A stretch of DNA of 64,000 nucleotides. Origin: Ferruginibacter sp044225605. GTDB taxonomy: Bacteria > Bacteroidota > Bacteroidia > Chitinophagales > Chitinophagaceae. The stretch is from positions 186,001-250,000 of the forward strand of contig JBGAIJ010000001.1 of assembly GCA_044225605.1 (NCBI GenBank). The letters run 5' to 3'. Below are positions 36,574 to 45,807 of this stretch, in pieces. The stretch's first letter is position 1. Every line of letters begins with the position of its first letter. Below the pieces are notes generated by a model, which worked only from the letters and a program-made list of their open reading frames with translations, did not search any database and was not told the DNA's origin. The translations under genes were made by a program, and so were the position numbers.

Positions 36574-38082
36574 TTAAATTTTTTCTGTTGAGTGCTGCAA
36601 TATTGCGGTCATTCCATTAGCCAAAATGTCCTCTACATTCTCAGTAACTTTTTCTGCAAAGCCGGGTATTGCGGAAAGGTCTGTATTCCATAACGCCGCA
36701 TTGCTTAAAACATTTTTAACCAGCTGCTGTGGTGCAAAGTTATTCCATTGCTCATAAAACCAACCGGCTTTTACATCTTTAATTGGATAATCTTTACCGT
36801 TAGCATTGCCATAATATACATCACCCTCTTTTTTTACAGGGTGCATAAACACAATGTAAGCTGCAAAGCCCATCGCAAAATTTTCGGGAACAGATTTATA
36901 CAGTTCTGCATAACGCTGCAATACCTGCACCACCCGCATTTCCAACTTTTGTGTAAAGTTGAGTGTAATGTTTATCCAGTGATGTTCTATACTTGGGTTG
37001 CGGAAACGGTCCAGCACTTTGGCGGCAAAAGCCTGTGCATCTGCCTGTGGCAAATTGTACGGAATTGCTTTCGCAATTTCTTCCGTCATTAAATTTTTGA
37101 TGAATGAAGAAACAGTTTTATCATCCATTGCTTCTTTTACTGAAGTGATGCCTGCTAAAAATGCCACGCCGCAGCTTAACGAATGCGTACCATTCAATAA
37201 ACGAAGTTTTAATTCTTTAAACACTGTTATGTCAGGTGTAATTACCACACCTGCATCAACCGATGCAAAACTTAAAACTGATTTTACTTTTTCATCGCCT
37301 TCAATTGCCCATAAGCGATATACTTCGCTCATGGTAATTAAGTCATCCTGGTAACCCAATTCGTTTTCCAATTTTTGTTTGGCAGCCGCATCTGGTTTGC
37401 CCGGTACAATGCGGTCAACTAAAGAATTGCAGAAATGATTATGTTTCTCCAGCCACTCAATAAAATTTTCTTCCAGCCCGTTTAAATGCGCCAGCTCAAA
37501 CACAATCGATTCTAATTTTTTACCATTGTCAGTAATCAGTTCTGTTGGTACAATCACCATACCGCACTGGCTGCTGCCATCAAATGCTTTGTAGCGTTCA
37601 TATAAAAATGCTAATAACTTAGCAGGGAAAGATACCGGCGGATGCTGGTGAATATCTTCTTTAACCAGTTCAATACCTACTTCCGTTGTGTTGGAAATTA
37701 CAATTTGCATTTCCGGGTTATGAGCACATTTTAAAACAGCGGCCCATTCATCTTTTGCAGAAAGCACACGACTGATTGCAGAGCAAATAATATTTTCTTC
37801 AACCTGTTTTCCATCTTCCAGCCCACGAATGCATAATGTATATAAACCGTCCTGTTTTTCAAATGCAACACTATCGCCACCGCTGGTTGATTTTACCACC
37901 ACAATTCTTCCGTTAAACACACCGGCACGGTTGGCTTTATCAATAAAATAATCGGGCAAGCCACGTAGTAAAACGCCGGTGCCAAATTGCAGCACTTTCT
38001 CCGGCAATTCAAATACATCATCCGGCACATTAGCAACAACGGCTGCGTTTATATTCTTTAATGTGAATTTTGACAGTGTCAT
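36574..38082 (-). CDS. uxaB: Tagaturonate reductase
   Basis: A 502-aa mannitol-dehydrogenase-type oxidoreductase. QFGTGVLLRGLPDYFIDKAN is the nucleotide-binding segment; EVGIELVKEDIHQHPPVSFP, LVDRIVPGKPD and LRLLNGTHSLSCGVAFLAG are family signatures with the catalytic Lys/Asn/His group. It reduces D-tagaturonate to D-altronate. It sits 16 bp after the CE8-PL10 gene and 8 bp before uxaA, so enzyme release and monomer breakdown share one transcript. Confidence 0.94.
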   Translation of the reverse strand: MTLSKFTLKNINAAVVANVPDDVFELPEKVLQFGTGVLLRGLPDYFIDKANRAGVFNGRIVVVKSTSGGDSVAFEKQDGLYTLCIRGLEDGKQVEENIICSAISRVLSAKDEWAAVLKCAHNPEMQIVISNTTEVGIELVKEDIHQHPPVSFPAKLLAFLYERYKAFDGSSQCGMVIVPTELITDNGKKLESIVFELAHLNGLEENFIEWLEKHNHFCNSLVDRIVPGKPDAAAKQKLENELGYQDDLITMSEVYRLWAIEGDEKVKSVLSFASVDAGVVITPDITVFKELKLRLLNGTHSLSCGVAFLAGITSVKEAMDDKTVSSFIKNLMTEEIAKAIPYNLPQADAQAFAAKVLDRFRNPSIEHHWINITLNFTQKLEMRVVQVLQRYAELYKSVPENFAMGFAAYIVFMHPVKKEGDVYYGNANGKDYPIKDVKAGWFYEQWNNFAPQQLVKNVLSNAALWNTDLSAIPGFAEKVTENVEDILANGMTAILQHSTEKI

Positions 38083-38098
38083 AAGTCCTCCTTTTAGT

Positions 38099-40159
38099 TT
38101 AGTATTTTACGCCCCATTTGGCTGCCCATTTGGGATATTCTTCATCAATCAGTTTAGCAGGAGCTGTTACATAATAAGAGTAACCCACCCTGCGTTCGTT
38201 TTCTATTTCTGCCAGTGTTTTCCTTGGCTGGCTGTCACGCCCTGCAAAAAATGGTTCATTCGTTTTTAAATCGTAAAAGCGTGCCCACATTGTATTGGCA
38301 TCGTCCTTAACAACAATTCTGTCACGCCCGCTTGCTTCATTGGGCGCTTTTATTTCTTGTATGTTGTATCCTGTAATTTTTACCTTTTTAAACCAATCTA
38401 CTGCGGCATTAACGGCTGCAATAATTTCTTTTGATGGATTTTGCTGGCGCATTAAAAAACGCACAATACCAACCGACTCACTGCCACTTAAAGATGCCAG
38501 CTCAAACTTACGGGCCATTTCTGGTACTAAAGTTTTTGCATTGTATTGAGCACACCATACGGTTAACACTCCGTTTTGCTTATACTGTGTTTTTAAAATA
38601 CACTCAATACCTTTTTGCACAGAAGTACTGCATTTAGTTTTATAACTGTTATCAATTACGTCAAAATCATTTTTACCTTCGGCAATATCCTGCATTACGT
38701 TCAGTACATTTATCATTGCATTATCGTTATATGTAACCTGGCTGCGGTAACTGCTAAAATCAGGATAATATTGTGGCCAGCCGCCATTGGCATATTGTGC
38801 AGTGAGTAAATAATTAATACCTTTTGTTGCTGCCGTTAAATAGCGGTTGTCATTTTGTTTTTTATAAACTTCAGCAAGATATTTTATTTCTTTAGTGGTG
38901 GCGTTGTTATCAATGGTGGCATCAATACCTTTTTCGTAACCGGCTTTTAATTCTTCCAGTTCTGTGGGCGACAATGTTTTTTTATAATCAACCGCTTTTT
39001 CTTTAAAATGCTTTGGCCAACCGCCGTTGCTCCGCTGGTATAATAACATGTTATCAGCAACAGGGTCGCCATTTTGCGTTGTGGCAACAGTTGCTGCAGG
39101 TGGTTCCGGTGCACCAACAGGATTTAATTTTACTCCCTCATTGTTGGGATTCCATTTATAATCAAATACCCACGCTGCATTAAAATCATTTATACCAAAC
39201 CCTTCCGGTAAATTATCTTTATGCCATACATAATCGCCGCCCTTACGGTGACTGTTATAGTAGTAGATTCGTTTGCCCCATTTTAAACTGTCTCTTTTTT
39301 CTTTTGATGGCACCCAGTAAATTTCTGCATCGGCCATATTTTTAGGAAAGCTGCAGTTTAATAAATAAAACTGTGCATCCCTGTGGTAACGGCCTAATTT
39401 AAACCCATCATCACCAATAAAACTACAGTTAAGCAAAACAGTTTTTGATGATTGCACATCACTTCCATCGTGCCATATGGCTGCGTTATTATTGTGGCAG
39501 ATAAACTGGCAATTTTCTGCAAGCGCCCAGCCACGTGGACAATAAAAATCCACCCCGCCTTCCATTACACAGTCTTTAAAATAAAACATTCCTTCCCACG
39601 TATTCCACGGGCTAACAGTATCGCCGCCATAAGCACGGAAGATGCAGTTTTTTACAATCAGCCTTGTTGTTTTAAAAGAACGCAGTGCCATTTGATGGCC
39701 TCCGGGTTTAATTATTTTTTTACTGTTGGCTTCATTGGGGCAAACAATCTCTTTATCTTCTTTCGCATCCTTGCCATAACTGTTTATAAAAGATAAATTT
39801 TCCAGTGTAATATCGCTGCCCTGTAAATTAATAGCAGCCGTACCATAATCATCTTTGTTGCTGCAACGCCATTCATCCCTTGCCTGCGAAATACTTATAA
39901 CAGTACTTTGCGGACTTTCGCCACGCAGCGTAATAAAATTTTTATCTATAAAAATTTTTTCGTTGTACGTACCTTTTTTTATAAGGATAATGCGCTGCGT
40001 TTTATTATCTGCCGCAGGCAAACTGTTTACAGCTTCCTGTATGGTTTTAAAATTACCAGTGCCATCCTGTGCAACAGTAATTTCCTGTTGTGCAAAAACA
40101 TTACTGGCTGTAAAAAATACAACCGTAATAAAGAATATTTTTTTAATCAATTGCATCAT
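38099..40159 (-). CDS. Two-domain pectin enzyme: CE8-like pectin methylesterase + PL10 pectate lyase
   Basis: A 686-aa secreted protein (signal peptide ending SNVFAQQE). Residues about 25-340 form a right-handed beta-helix of the CE8 kind (VAQDGTGNFKTIQEAVNSLP; acid and nucleophile Asp likely in GGDTVSPW and EGGVDFYCP). The usual QDT and GRPW motifs are altered (GGDT, LGRYHR). Residues about 365-686 are a PL10 pectate lyase (RSNGGWPKHF, YANGGWPQYYPD, GRDRIVVKDDANTMWARFYD with the catalytic Arg). Demethylation followed by cleavage in one protein is inferred. It heads the uxaB-uxaA transcript, with a hairpin just upstream. Confidence 0.92.
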   Translation of the reverse strand: MMQLIKKIFFITVVFFTASNVFAQQEITVAQDGTGNFKTIQEAVNSLPAADNKTQRIILIKKGTYNEKIFIDKNFITLRGESPQSTVISISQARDEWRCSNKDDYGTAAINLQGSDITLENLSFINSYGKDAKEDKEIVCPNEANSKKIIKPGGHQMALRSFKTTRLIVKNCIFRAYGGDTVSPWNTWEGMFYFKDCVMEGGVDFYCPRGWALAENCQFICHNNNAAIWHDGSDVQSSKTVLLNCSFIGDDGFKLGRYHRDAQFYLLNCSFPKNMADAEIYWVPSKEKRDSLKWGKRIYYYNSHRKGGDYVWHKDNLPEGFGINDFNAAWVFDYKWNPNNEGVKLNPVGAPEPPAATVATTQNGDPVADNMLLYQRSNGGWPKHFKEKAVDYKKTLSPTELEELKAGYEKGIDATIDNNATTKEIKYLAEVYKKQNDNRYLTAATKGINYLLTAQYANGGWPQYYPDFSSYRSQVTYNDNAMINVLNVMQDIAEGKNDFDVIDNSYKTKCSTSVQKGIECILKTQYKQNGVLTVWCAQYNAKTLVPEMARKFELASLSGSESVGIVRFLMRQQNPSKEIIAAVNAAVDWFKKVKITGYNIQEIKAPNEASGRDRIVVKDDANTMWARFYDLKTNEPFFAGRDSQPRKTLAEIENERRVGYSYYVTAPAKLIDEEYPKWAAKWGVKY

Positions 40160-40177
40160 ACTTCATTTTAAAAAAAC

Positions 40178-40203
40178 CTCAACACCGGGACTGCCAGGTT
40201 GAG
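40178..40203 (-). terminator. Hairpin with U-tract between GH105 and CE8-PL10 genes
   Basis: On the minus strand CTCAAC and GTTGAG pair, with an imperfect inner stem, followed by a G and seven Ts. The structure ends 19 bp before the ATG of the CE8-PL10 gene, so it may tune expression of the downstream genes. Confidence 0.55.
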
Positions 40204-40272
40204 CTTGTAGAAACCGTTTAATTCAATTTACCTTCTGCCTTCGAAAAGCCCAGGCTTACAACTTTTAAATCG

Positions 40273-42156
40273 TTACTTCAACAGCCATTGCACTAAATCG
40301 GCAGCTGCTTTATAATTTTCATACTCCAGCGGCAATTTTCTTCCATCTGCATATTCATTGTATAACCACGGGTCGCCAACTATTAATACTTTGCCTTTGC
40401 CATATTGTGCCGTGGCAATAATTACATCGCCATCTTTTACTGCATTGGCAACGGCAGGTGCTTTTATTTCCAGTGCGCTTATTTCTTTTAAATACATTTT
40501 TGCCGGCGTTTTAAAAACAGGGTTATTAGCTCCCGGTAATACCACTCCCTGTTCAAACTGATCATTCTTCACCATATTTAAACTCTTGTCTGTAAATTTT
40601 ACACCAAACTTTCCTGCAAGAATATTAAAATGCTGTAAGTCGCAATTGTTACTGTCGTTAGCCATCATCAATAAAGTGCCTCCTGCTTTTACCCATGCGG
40701 CAATAACGGCTGCATCATTTTCTGTAACATAATTTGGCTTTGGGTTATCTCTTACATGATCAGGATCAACAATAATATAAACCGAAGCGCCTTTTAAATT
40801 TGCAGCAGTGGGTGCCACATCCAATGATGCCAGTTTTCCGCCATTCCTTTCAAACAAATGACCCAGTGTGTAAAAACCCGGATGGCTTCTTTCTTCCCAT
40901 ACATAATGCCAGTAGGTGTCTGCACCGGTAGCATCTTTTCTTTTTTCACTGTTAAACCAGCGGTCCAGTAAAACTGTTTTACCTTTTCCTATTGACTGTG
41001 TTGGCTGCATTTCCATCTCGTTACATGCCAGCATAAAAGCGCCAATACCTTTTGCATCGTTTACAATTACAGGCTCACTCATGTAATATTCAAAGCTGCC
41101 ATCACGGTAAGGCTTGCCGCCCAGGCCGCTTACTTTTACTGTGCCATGCAAATTCCATTGGCCGTTTTCTTCTTTAAAAAATTGCTGCAGTAAACCATTA
41201 TATCCTTTTTTTGCAATAGCAATTTTTGCCGCAGGTAAATAACCTTTGCGTACACCTTTTGCCACAGCATATACAAACTGCGATGATGCAGATGCTTCAA
41301 AATAATTTTTTTCTTTACCACGGCCGCTGTAATTCATCACATCATACCATAAACCTGTTTTGGCGTCTTGTTGTTTTTCGATGGCATTCACCAAGCGGTT
41401 TAAAATATCAATTAATGCTTTTCTTTTAGGATGTTTTGCCGGGAAATAATCCAATGCATCCACCAACGCATCAGCATACCAGCCCATGGCCCTTGCCCAA
41501 AACAATGGAGATGTGCCCGTTGTTTTGTTTGCCCATTGCTGCTGCTTGCTTTCGTCCCATGCATGATATAACAAACCTGTTTTTGGGTCACGTGCATGTT
41601 TTTCCATCCATATAAACTGGTTGGCTATATCATTAAAAGCAGTGTCTTCATGAAATAACATGGCATATTCTGCATAAAAAGGTTCACCCATATACAATCC
41701 ATCCAGCCACATTTGATTGGTGTAAACTTTTTTATGCCAAAAACCACCTTCGTTGGTACGTGGGTGTGTGAGTAACTGGCTGCGTAAAAGCTCCGCAGCT
41801 TTTCTATATTTTTCTTTACCGGTTACACGGTATAACAGCAATACCAATTTGCCATTGTTTACATGATCAATATTATACTCTTCCTTTTCATAACCTTTTA
41901 TTGTACCATCGTCTTTTACAAAATAATCCATCTTCTGCTGTATGGCGGTAAAGTATTTGGCATTGCCCGTATTCATCCATAGCCCTTCAAAACCTTTCAG
42001 CACCACGCCCATATCATAACTCCATTTGGTATTGCTGCCAATGGGCACTGTGTCTTTCCAAATGTTTAAAACAGTGGCCGCCATTTTTTCTGCAGGCGTT
42101 TGTGCAACAGCATGTAAGCTTGTTACAACTAAAAAAATCAGTGTTATTTTTTTCAT
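40273..42156 (-). CDS. GH105 unsaturated rhamnogalacturonyl hydrolase with C-terminal GATase-like (DUF4350) domain
   Basis: About 627 aa from the ATG at 42156; a TTG-started extension is rejected. Signal peptide ends HAVAQTP. Residues about 20-370 are an (alpha/alpha)6 barrel of the YteR/GH105 kind (YNIDHVNNGKLVLLLY, TNQMWLDGLYMGEPFYAEYA with the catalytic Asp, ASSQFVYAVAKGVRKGYL). The C-terminal about 230 residues contain VYIIVDPDHVRDNPKPNYVT and GGTLLMMANDSNNCDL, a class I glutamine-amidotransferase-like fold. The first domain removes unsaturated galacturonate from rhamnogalacturonan oligosaccharides; the second has no obvious role. It is probably periplasmic. Confidence 0.92.
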   Translation of the reverse strand: MKKITLIFLVVTSLHAVAQTPAEKMAATVLNIWKDTVPIGSNTKWSYDMGVVLKGFEGLWMNTGNAKYFTAIQQKMDYFVKDDGTIKGYEKEEYNIDHVNNGKLVLLLYRVTGKEKYRKAAELLRSQLLTHPRTNEGGFWHKKVYTNQMWLDGLYMGEPFYAEYAMLFHEDTAFNDIANQFIWMEKHARDPKTGLLYHAWDESKQQQWANKTTGTSPLFWARAMGWYADALVDALDYFPAKHPKRKALIDILNRLVNAIEKQQDAKTGLWYDVMNYSGRGKEKNYFEASASSQFVYAVAKGVRKGYLPAAKIAIAKKGYNGLLQQFFKEENGQWNLHGTVKVSGLGGKPYRDGSFEYYMSEPVIVNDAKGIGAFMLACNEMEMQPTQSIGKGKTVLLDRWFNSEKRKDATGADTYWHYVWEERSHPGFYTLGHLFERNGGKLASLDVAPTAANLKGASVYIIVDPDHVRDNPKPNYVTENDAAVIAAWVKAGGTLLMMANDSNNCDLQHFNILAGKFGVKFTDKSLNMVKNDQFEQGVVLPGANNPVFKTPAKMYLKEISALEIKAPAVANAVKDGDVIIATAQYGKGKVLIVGDPWLYNEYADGRKLPLEYENYKAAADLVQWLLK

Positions 42157-42223
42157 ATCCAATTCCCTTGCGGGCAAATTTTATTTTTTGTTAGAAAAGA
42201 AAAGCAATCACTTTTGTAATGCA

Positions 42224-44635
42224 TTACTTTACTGAACCTTTTTTATTCTTTTGCTTTGGTTTTTTTTTAATATCGGTTGCAGGCGCCGGTGCTACCCATG
42301 TAACTTCTGCCTCTGTTACACCAAAGCCTGCCTGCAGTTTTTGTTTTGCCTTTGTTACATCCGTATTTATAATACTAATGGCTTTGCTGCGTTCACCTTG
42401 TACTATTGCCAGCACATCGGCACTGTCTTTATATTTTAAATTGTTAATGGCAATATTATCACTGTTCAGCACATAGGCTACCGGGTTGGTATTCTTTGTC
42501 ATCATAGTAATATTATTCAGAGTAATATTGCTTGCTTCCTGTATGTCTATGCCTTCATCCACATTCATCACAGCATTTTCTATCAAAATATTTTTGATGT
42601 GCATTTCCGGCAAGCCTCTTACAAAAATCCCTTTGGCAGCTTCATCGCAAGTAACATTGCGGATGTAAAAATTCTGGAACTGTGGCGTACTTTCATCCAC
42701 AGGTTTTGTTTCCACTTTTGGCGGCTCACGCTTTTCGCCTGATAACACAACAGGGTCTTTCGCCATATAATACATATCAAACAAAATAGCTTCTGCAGGA
42801 ATGCTCTTCATGTCTATTTTGTTTATGTAAATATTTTCCACCATGCCGCCGCGGCCACGGGTGGTTTTAAAACGCAGGCCAATATCGCTGCCAATAAAAG
42901 TGCAATTGCTTACAAACATATTGTTTACACCACCGCTCATTTCGCTGCCCACCACAAAACCACCATGAGAATGATACACCACACAATTTTTTACAATTAC
43001 ATCTTTAGTGGGCAACCCTCTTTTTCTTCCTTCAGCATCACGGCCGCTTTTTATACAAATACCGTCATCGCCGGTATCAAAATGGCAATCTTCCACCAAT
43101 GCATTTTTACTGCTTTCTAAATCCAGCGCATCTGTATTAGTGCCAAACCACGGATTTTTCACTGTTAAATTATGAATGGTGATATGCTCACTGGCATTTA
43201 CATGAGTTGTCCATGCCGGGGAGTTTTCAAAAGTTACACCATCAATCAAAATATTTTTACACTGAAAAATGCGAATCATATTCGGGCGCAGGAAATCTTT
43301 GATGTCTTCAAAATCCTTCAGCGTTTTACCATCACCAATTTTACCAATGTTATTGGTTAGTGAACCTTTAAGCGCTTTTTCTGATGAATACCACATTTTG
43401 CCATTTGCAGAAACCACGCCGCCATATTTTTTCAAATGTGCTTTCCACTGGCTTTCGGTTTGTTTATCTTTTGGCAGCGGCCTCCAGTAAAAACCATTGC
43501 CGTTCATAATGCCCTTGCCAGTGATGGCAATGTTTTCTAAATTTTCTGCAGTAACCGGCGACTGGCACCTTACTGCTTCCACACCTTCAAAAGTGGAAAC
43601 CACTAATGGAAACTGGTTAAAGTCTGAACTGAAAATTACCAATGCACCTTTATCAAGATGCAGGTTAATATTGCTCTTCATAATGATGGGACCGGTGATA
43701 TAACTTCCTCTTGGTATCACTACGGTGCCGCCACCGCCTTTTGCACAGGCTTCAATCGCTTTGTTGATGGCGGCAGTGTTCAGCGTTAAACCATCTGCCA
43801 CTGCGCCATAGTTCATAATATTAAACGTATCTTTTTTGAAATGCGGCGTGTACACTTTCGGCAGTTCAAATGCATATTTTTCTTTAAAGTCCGATGGTGC
43901 TAAAAATTTTTCCATTGGCAAATGCTGCTCTTTAATAGCCTGGCAAACCAGTGATGCCATTGATGCTGCACCATATTCACTAAAGTGTGTATTATCTTCC
44001 TTATCTTTTTTCTCTTTAAAATGGCCGGCAGGAATGTGGAGGAATAACCGTTTGCTGTTTTCAATTCCTTCTTTTAATATTAATGCTTCGCTGCTTTTAT
44101 GTAAATCTATAACGGCCACATTCATTTGTGCACCCACTTCTTTTACCACAGCAGGATAATCTCCATGAGAATCCACAAACTTTCCTGCAGAATCGAAACT
44201 GCGGCGCATTACGGGTGTTATTAAAACCGGCGTGGCGCCTTTACCACGAACATCATTTATAAAACGAATTAAATTTTCTTTGTACAATGTATGTGCAGGT
44301 GCAGAACGGCTGGTGTCGTTTACTTTTTCATCGTTATGCCCAAACTGTATCATTACAAAATCACCGGCTTTAAGGCGGCTCATTACAGTATCCCAGCGGT
44401 GTTCGTTAATAAAGCTTTTGGTGCTGCGGCCATTTACTGCATGGTTTTGTATTTCCACATCGCTTGTAAAAAAGTTGGGAAACAATTGCCCCCATCCTCT
44501 TTCCGGGTTATCTTCTAATGGTTTGTTGGCACAGGTGCTGTCGCCAATTAAAAAAATAGTGGGCTTTTTATCGGGCTGCATAAATGCGAAGCTGGTGATA
44601 ACTGCAAGCAAAAAAACAGTGGTGTACTTTTTCAT
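42224..44635 (-). CDS. Two-domain enzyme: CE12 rhamnogalacturonan acetylesterase + GH28 polygalacturonase
   Basis: About 803 aa from the ATG at 44635 (an upstream GTG would start in an intergenic repeat). Signal peptide ends AFMQPDKK. Residues about 20-240 are an SGNH esterase of the CE12 kind: FLIGDSTCANK with the Ser, GHNDEKVND, and DNTHFSEYGA with the Asp/His. Residues about 265-780 form a GH28 beta-helix (NTDALDLESS, DTGDDGICIKSG, HSHGGFVVGSEMSGG, LRFKTTRGRGG) with the three catalytic Asp residues in place. The C-terminus is Lys-rich. It would deacetylate and cut pectin or rhamnogalacturonan. Confidence 0.93.
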   Translation of the reverse strand: MKKYTTVFLLAVITSFAFMQPDKKPTIFLIGDSTCANKPLEDNPERGWGQLFPNFFTSDVEIQNHAVNGRSTKSFINEHRWDTVMSRLKAGDFVMIQFGHNDEKVNDTSRSAPAHTLYKENLIRFINDVRGKGATPVLITPVMRRSFDSAGKFVDSHGDYPAVVKEVGAQMNVAVIDLHKSSEALILKEGIENSKRLFLHIPAGHFKEKKDKEDNTHFSEYGAASMASLVCQAIKEQHLPMEKFLAPSDFKEKYAFELPKVYTPHFKKDTFNIMNYGAVADGLTLNTAAINKAIEACAKGGGGTVVIPRGSYITGPIIMKSNINLHLDKGALVIFSSDFNQFPLVVSTFEGVEAVRCQSPVTAENLENIAITGKGIMNGNGFYWRPLPKDKQTESQWKAHLKKYGGVVSANGKMWYSSEKALKGSLTNNIGKIGDGKTLKDFEDIKDFLRPNMIRIFQCKNILIDGVTFENSPAWTTHVNASEHITIHNLTVKNPWFGTNTDALDLESSKNALVEDCHFDTGDDGICIKSGRDAEGRKRGLPTKDVIVKNCVVYHSHGGFVVGSEMSGGVNNMFVSNCTFIGSDIGLRFKTTRGRGGMVENIYINKIDMKSIPAEAILFDMYYMAKDPVVLSGEKREPPKVETKPVDESTPQFQNFYIRNVTCDEAAKGIFVRGLPEMHIKNILIENAVMNVDEGIDIQEASNITLNNITMMTKNTNPVAYVLNSDNIAINNLKYKDSADVLAIVQGERSKAISIINTDVTKAKQKLQAGFGVTEAEVTWVAPAPATDIKKKPKQKNKKGSVK

Positions 44636-44650
44636 ATTTTTTAATTTTCC

Positions 44651-44747
44651 CACAAAGGCACGAAGAACACGAAGCGTTTATAAATAGAATTCTGTAATGC
44701 TTAGTATTGTTTTAATGTACAAGAGTGCGACGCCAATGAAGATGATT
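44651..44747. repeat. Dispersed repeats upstream of the CE12-GH28 gene
   Basis: A CACAAAGGCACGAAG arm (44651 onward) resembles the inverted repeat at 16697-16750. A 27-bp block at 44721-44747 is the exact reverse complement of 14311-14337 near lutB. Confidence 0.75.
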
Positions 44748-44795
44748 AAAGCGGTGCAGACTGTAACAAAAAAATAAAGAGCTTTTCTTCAACCG

Positions 44796-44821
44796 CTGAC
44801 GGGGCTAAAAACCTCCGTCAG
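44796..44821. repeat. Hairpin just after kduI
   Basis: CTGACGG and CCGTCAG (7 bp) pair around a 12-nt loop, 4 bp after the kduI stop. No T-run follows on the minus strand (one follows on the plus strand), so it may be a repeat or RNA-end stabiliser rather than a kduI terminator. Confidence 0.5.
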
Positions 44822-44825
44822 GGTT

Positions 44826-45656
44826 TTATCTTAAATCATTTATGTTAACCGGGTCCATATCCGTATAAATAAAATTTTCGCCGGCCATGCCCCATATAAA
44901 ACCATAATTGCTGGTGCCACAACCACTGTGAATGCTCCACGGCGGCGAAATAATGGCTTCATCATTACTTACCACCAAATGTTTTGTTTCTGTTGGCTGC
45001 CCCATTAAGTGAATTACTTTTTGATTTTCGGGAACATCAAAATAATAATAGGCTTCCATGCGGCGGTCGTGTACATGCGTTGGCATGGTATTCCATACGC
45101 TGCCTTCTTTTAAAATGGTTAAGCCCATTACCAGTTGGCAACTTCTTATTCCATCTGCATGAATGTATTTGTAGACGGTGCGCTGGTTAGCGGTAACTAC
45201 TGTTCCTAAATCGGTTGGTGCTGCTTTTTCACGTGGCATTAACTTAACTGCATATTCTTTATGCGCCGGGGATGATAACAGGTAAAATTTTGCCGGCTCT
45301 TTTTTGCTTTTGCTTTTAAAAGAAACTTTTGCATTGCCTTTACCGATATACAAACAATCGAGTTTGCGGAGGCTGTAAGTTTTTTCACCCACTTTTATTT
45401 CGCCATCGCCTCCTACGTTAATTACGCCTAGCTCTCTGCGCTCTAAAAAATAATCTGCTTTTAAGCAGTCGTATGTTTTTAGTGTTAATGTTTTATTTAC
45501 AGGAACGGCACCGCCGATAATTACACGGTCGTAATGGCTGTAAACAAAATTTATTTCGTCGTTCACCATTATGTTCTGCACTAAAAAATTACTGCGTAAT
45601 TCTTCAGCATTCATCCTGCTAACTTCGGTCGGGCTGTTGTGAAAACGTATTTGCAT
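44826..45656 (-). CDS. kduI: 5-dehydro-4-deoxy-D-glucuronate isomerase
   Basis: A 276-aa bicupin isomerase from the ATG at 45656 (MQIRFHNSPTEVSRMNAEEL), which matches the usual family length and N-terminus. A second in-frame ATG at 45731 would add 25 residues (MPGLPLSGRGNEGEA) encoded by a dispersed palindromic repeat; which start is used is open. The metal site is in PTHVHDRRMEAYYYF, and HSGCGTSNYGFIWGMAGEN is a family signature. It isomerises the open-chain unsaturated uronate released by GH105/PL10 to 2,5-diketo-3-deoxygluconate, the KduD substrate. It follows kduD by 151 bp. Confidence 0.93.
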   Translation of the reverse strand: MQIRFHNSPTEVSRMNAEELRSNFLVQNIMVNDEINFVYSHYDRVIIGGAVPVNKTLTLKTYDCLKADYFLERRELGVINVGGDGEIKVGEKTYSLRKLDCLYIGKGNAKVSFKSKSKKEPAKFYLLSSPAHKEYAVKLMPREKAAPTDLGTVVTANQRTVYKYIHADGIRSCQLVMGLTILKEGSVWNTMPTHVHDRRMEAYYYFDVPENQKVIHLMGQPTETKHLVVSNDEAIISPPWSIHSGCGTSNYGFIWGMAGENFIYTDMDPVNINDLR

Positions 45657-45660
45657 GGCC

Positions 45661-45707
45661 TCACCCTCGTTCCCTCTCCCGGAGAGAGGGAGGCCGGGCA
45701 TTTTATC
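45661..45707. repeat. Palindromic C/G-rich repeat unit at kduI start
   Basis: CCCTCTCCCGGAGAGAGGG forms a perfect hairpin with short flanking C/G-rich arms. It lies between the two possible kduI start codons and belongs to the same loose family as units at 14506-14590, 45778-45807, 49680-49702 and 50472-50512. Confidence 0.65.
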
Positions 45708-45777
45708 TTTATTTATCTTTTGTGCTGACATTTGAAAAATTTAATGTTATCTAAACTTTATTTTAATCTTCGCAAGT

Positions 45778-45807
45778 TCCTCCCCCCGGGGGAGGTCAGG
45801 AGGGGCT
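45778..45807. repeat. Palindromic C/G-rich repeat unit abutting the kduD stop codon
   Basis: CCTCCCCCCGGGGGAGG is followed by TCAGGAGGGGC. The unit ends directly before the kduD stop codon (45808-45810 on the plus strand). Confidence 0.7.
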
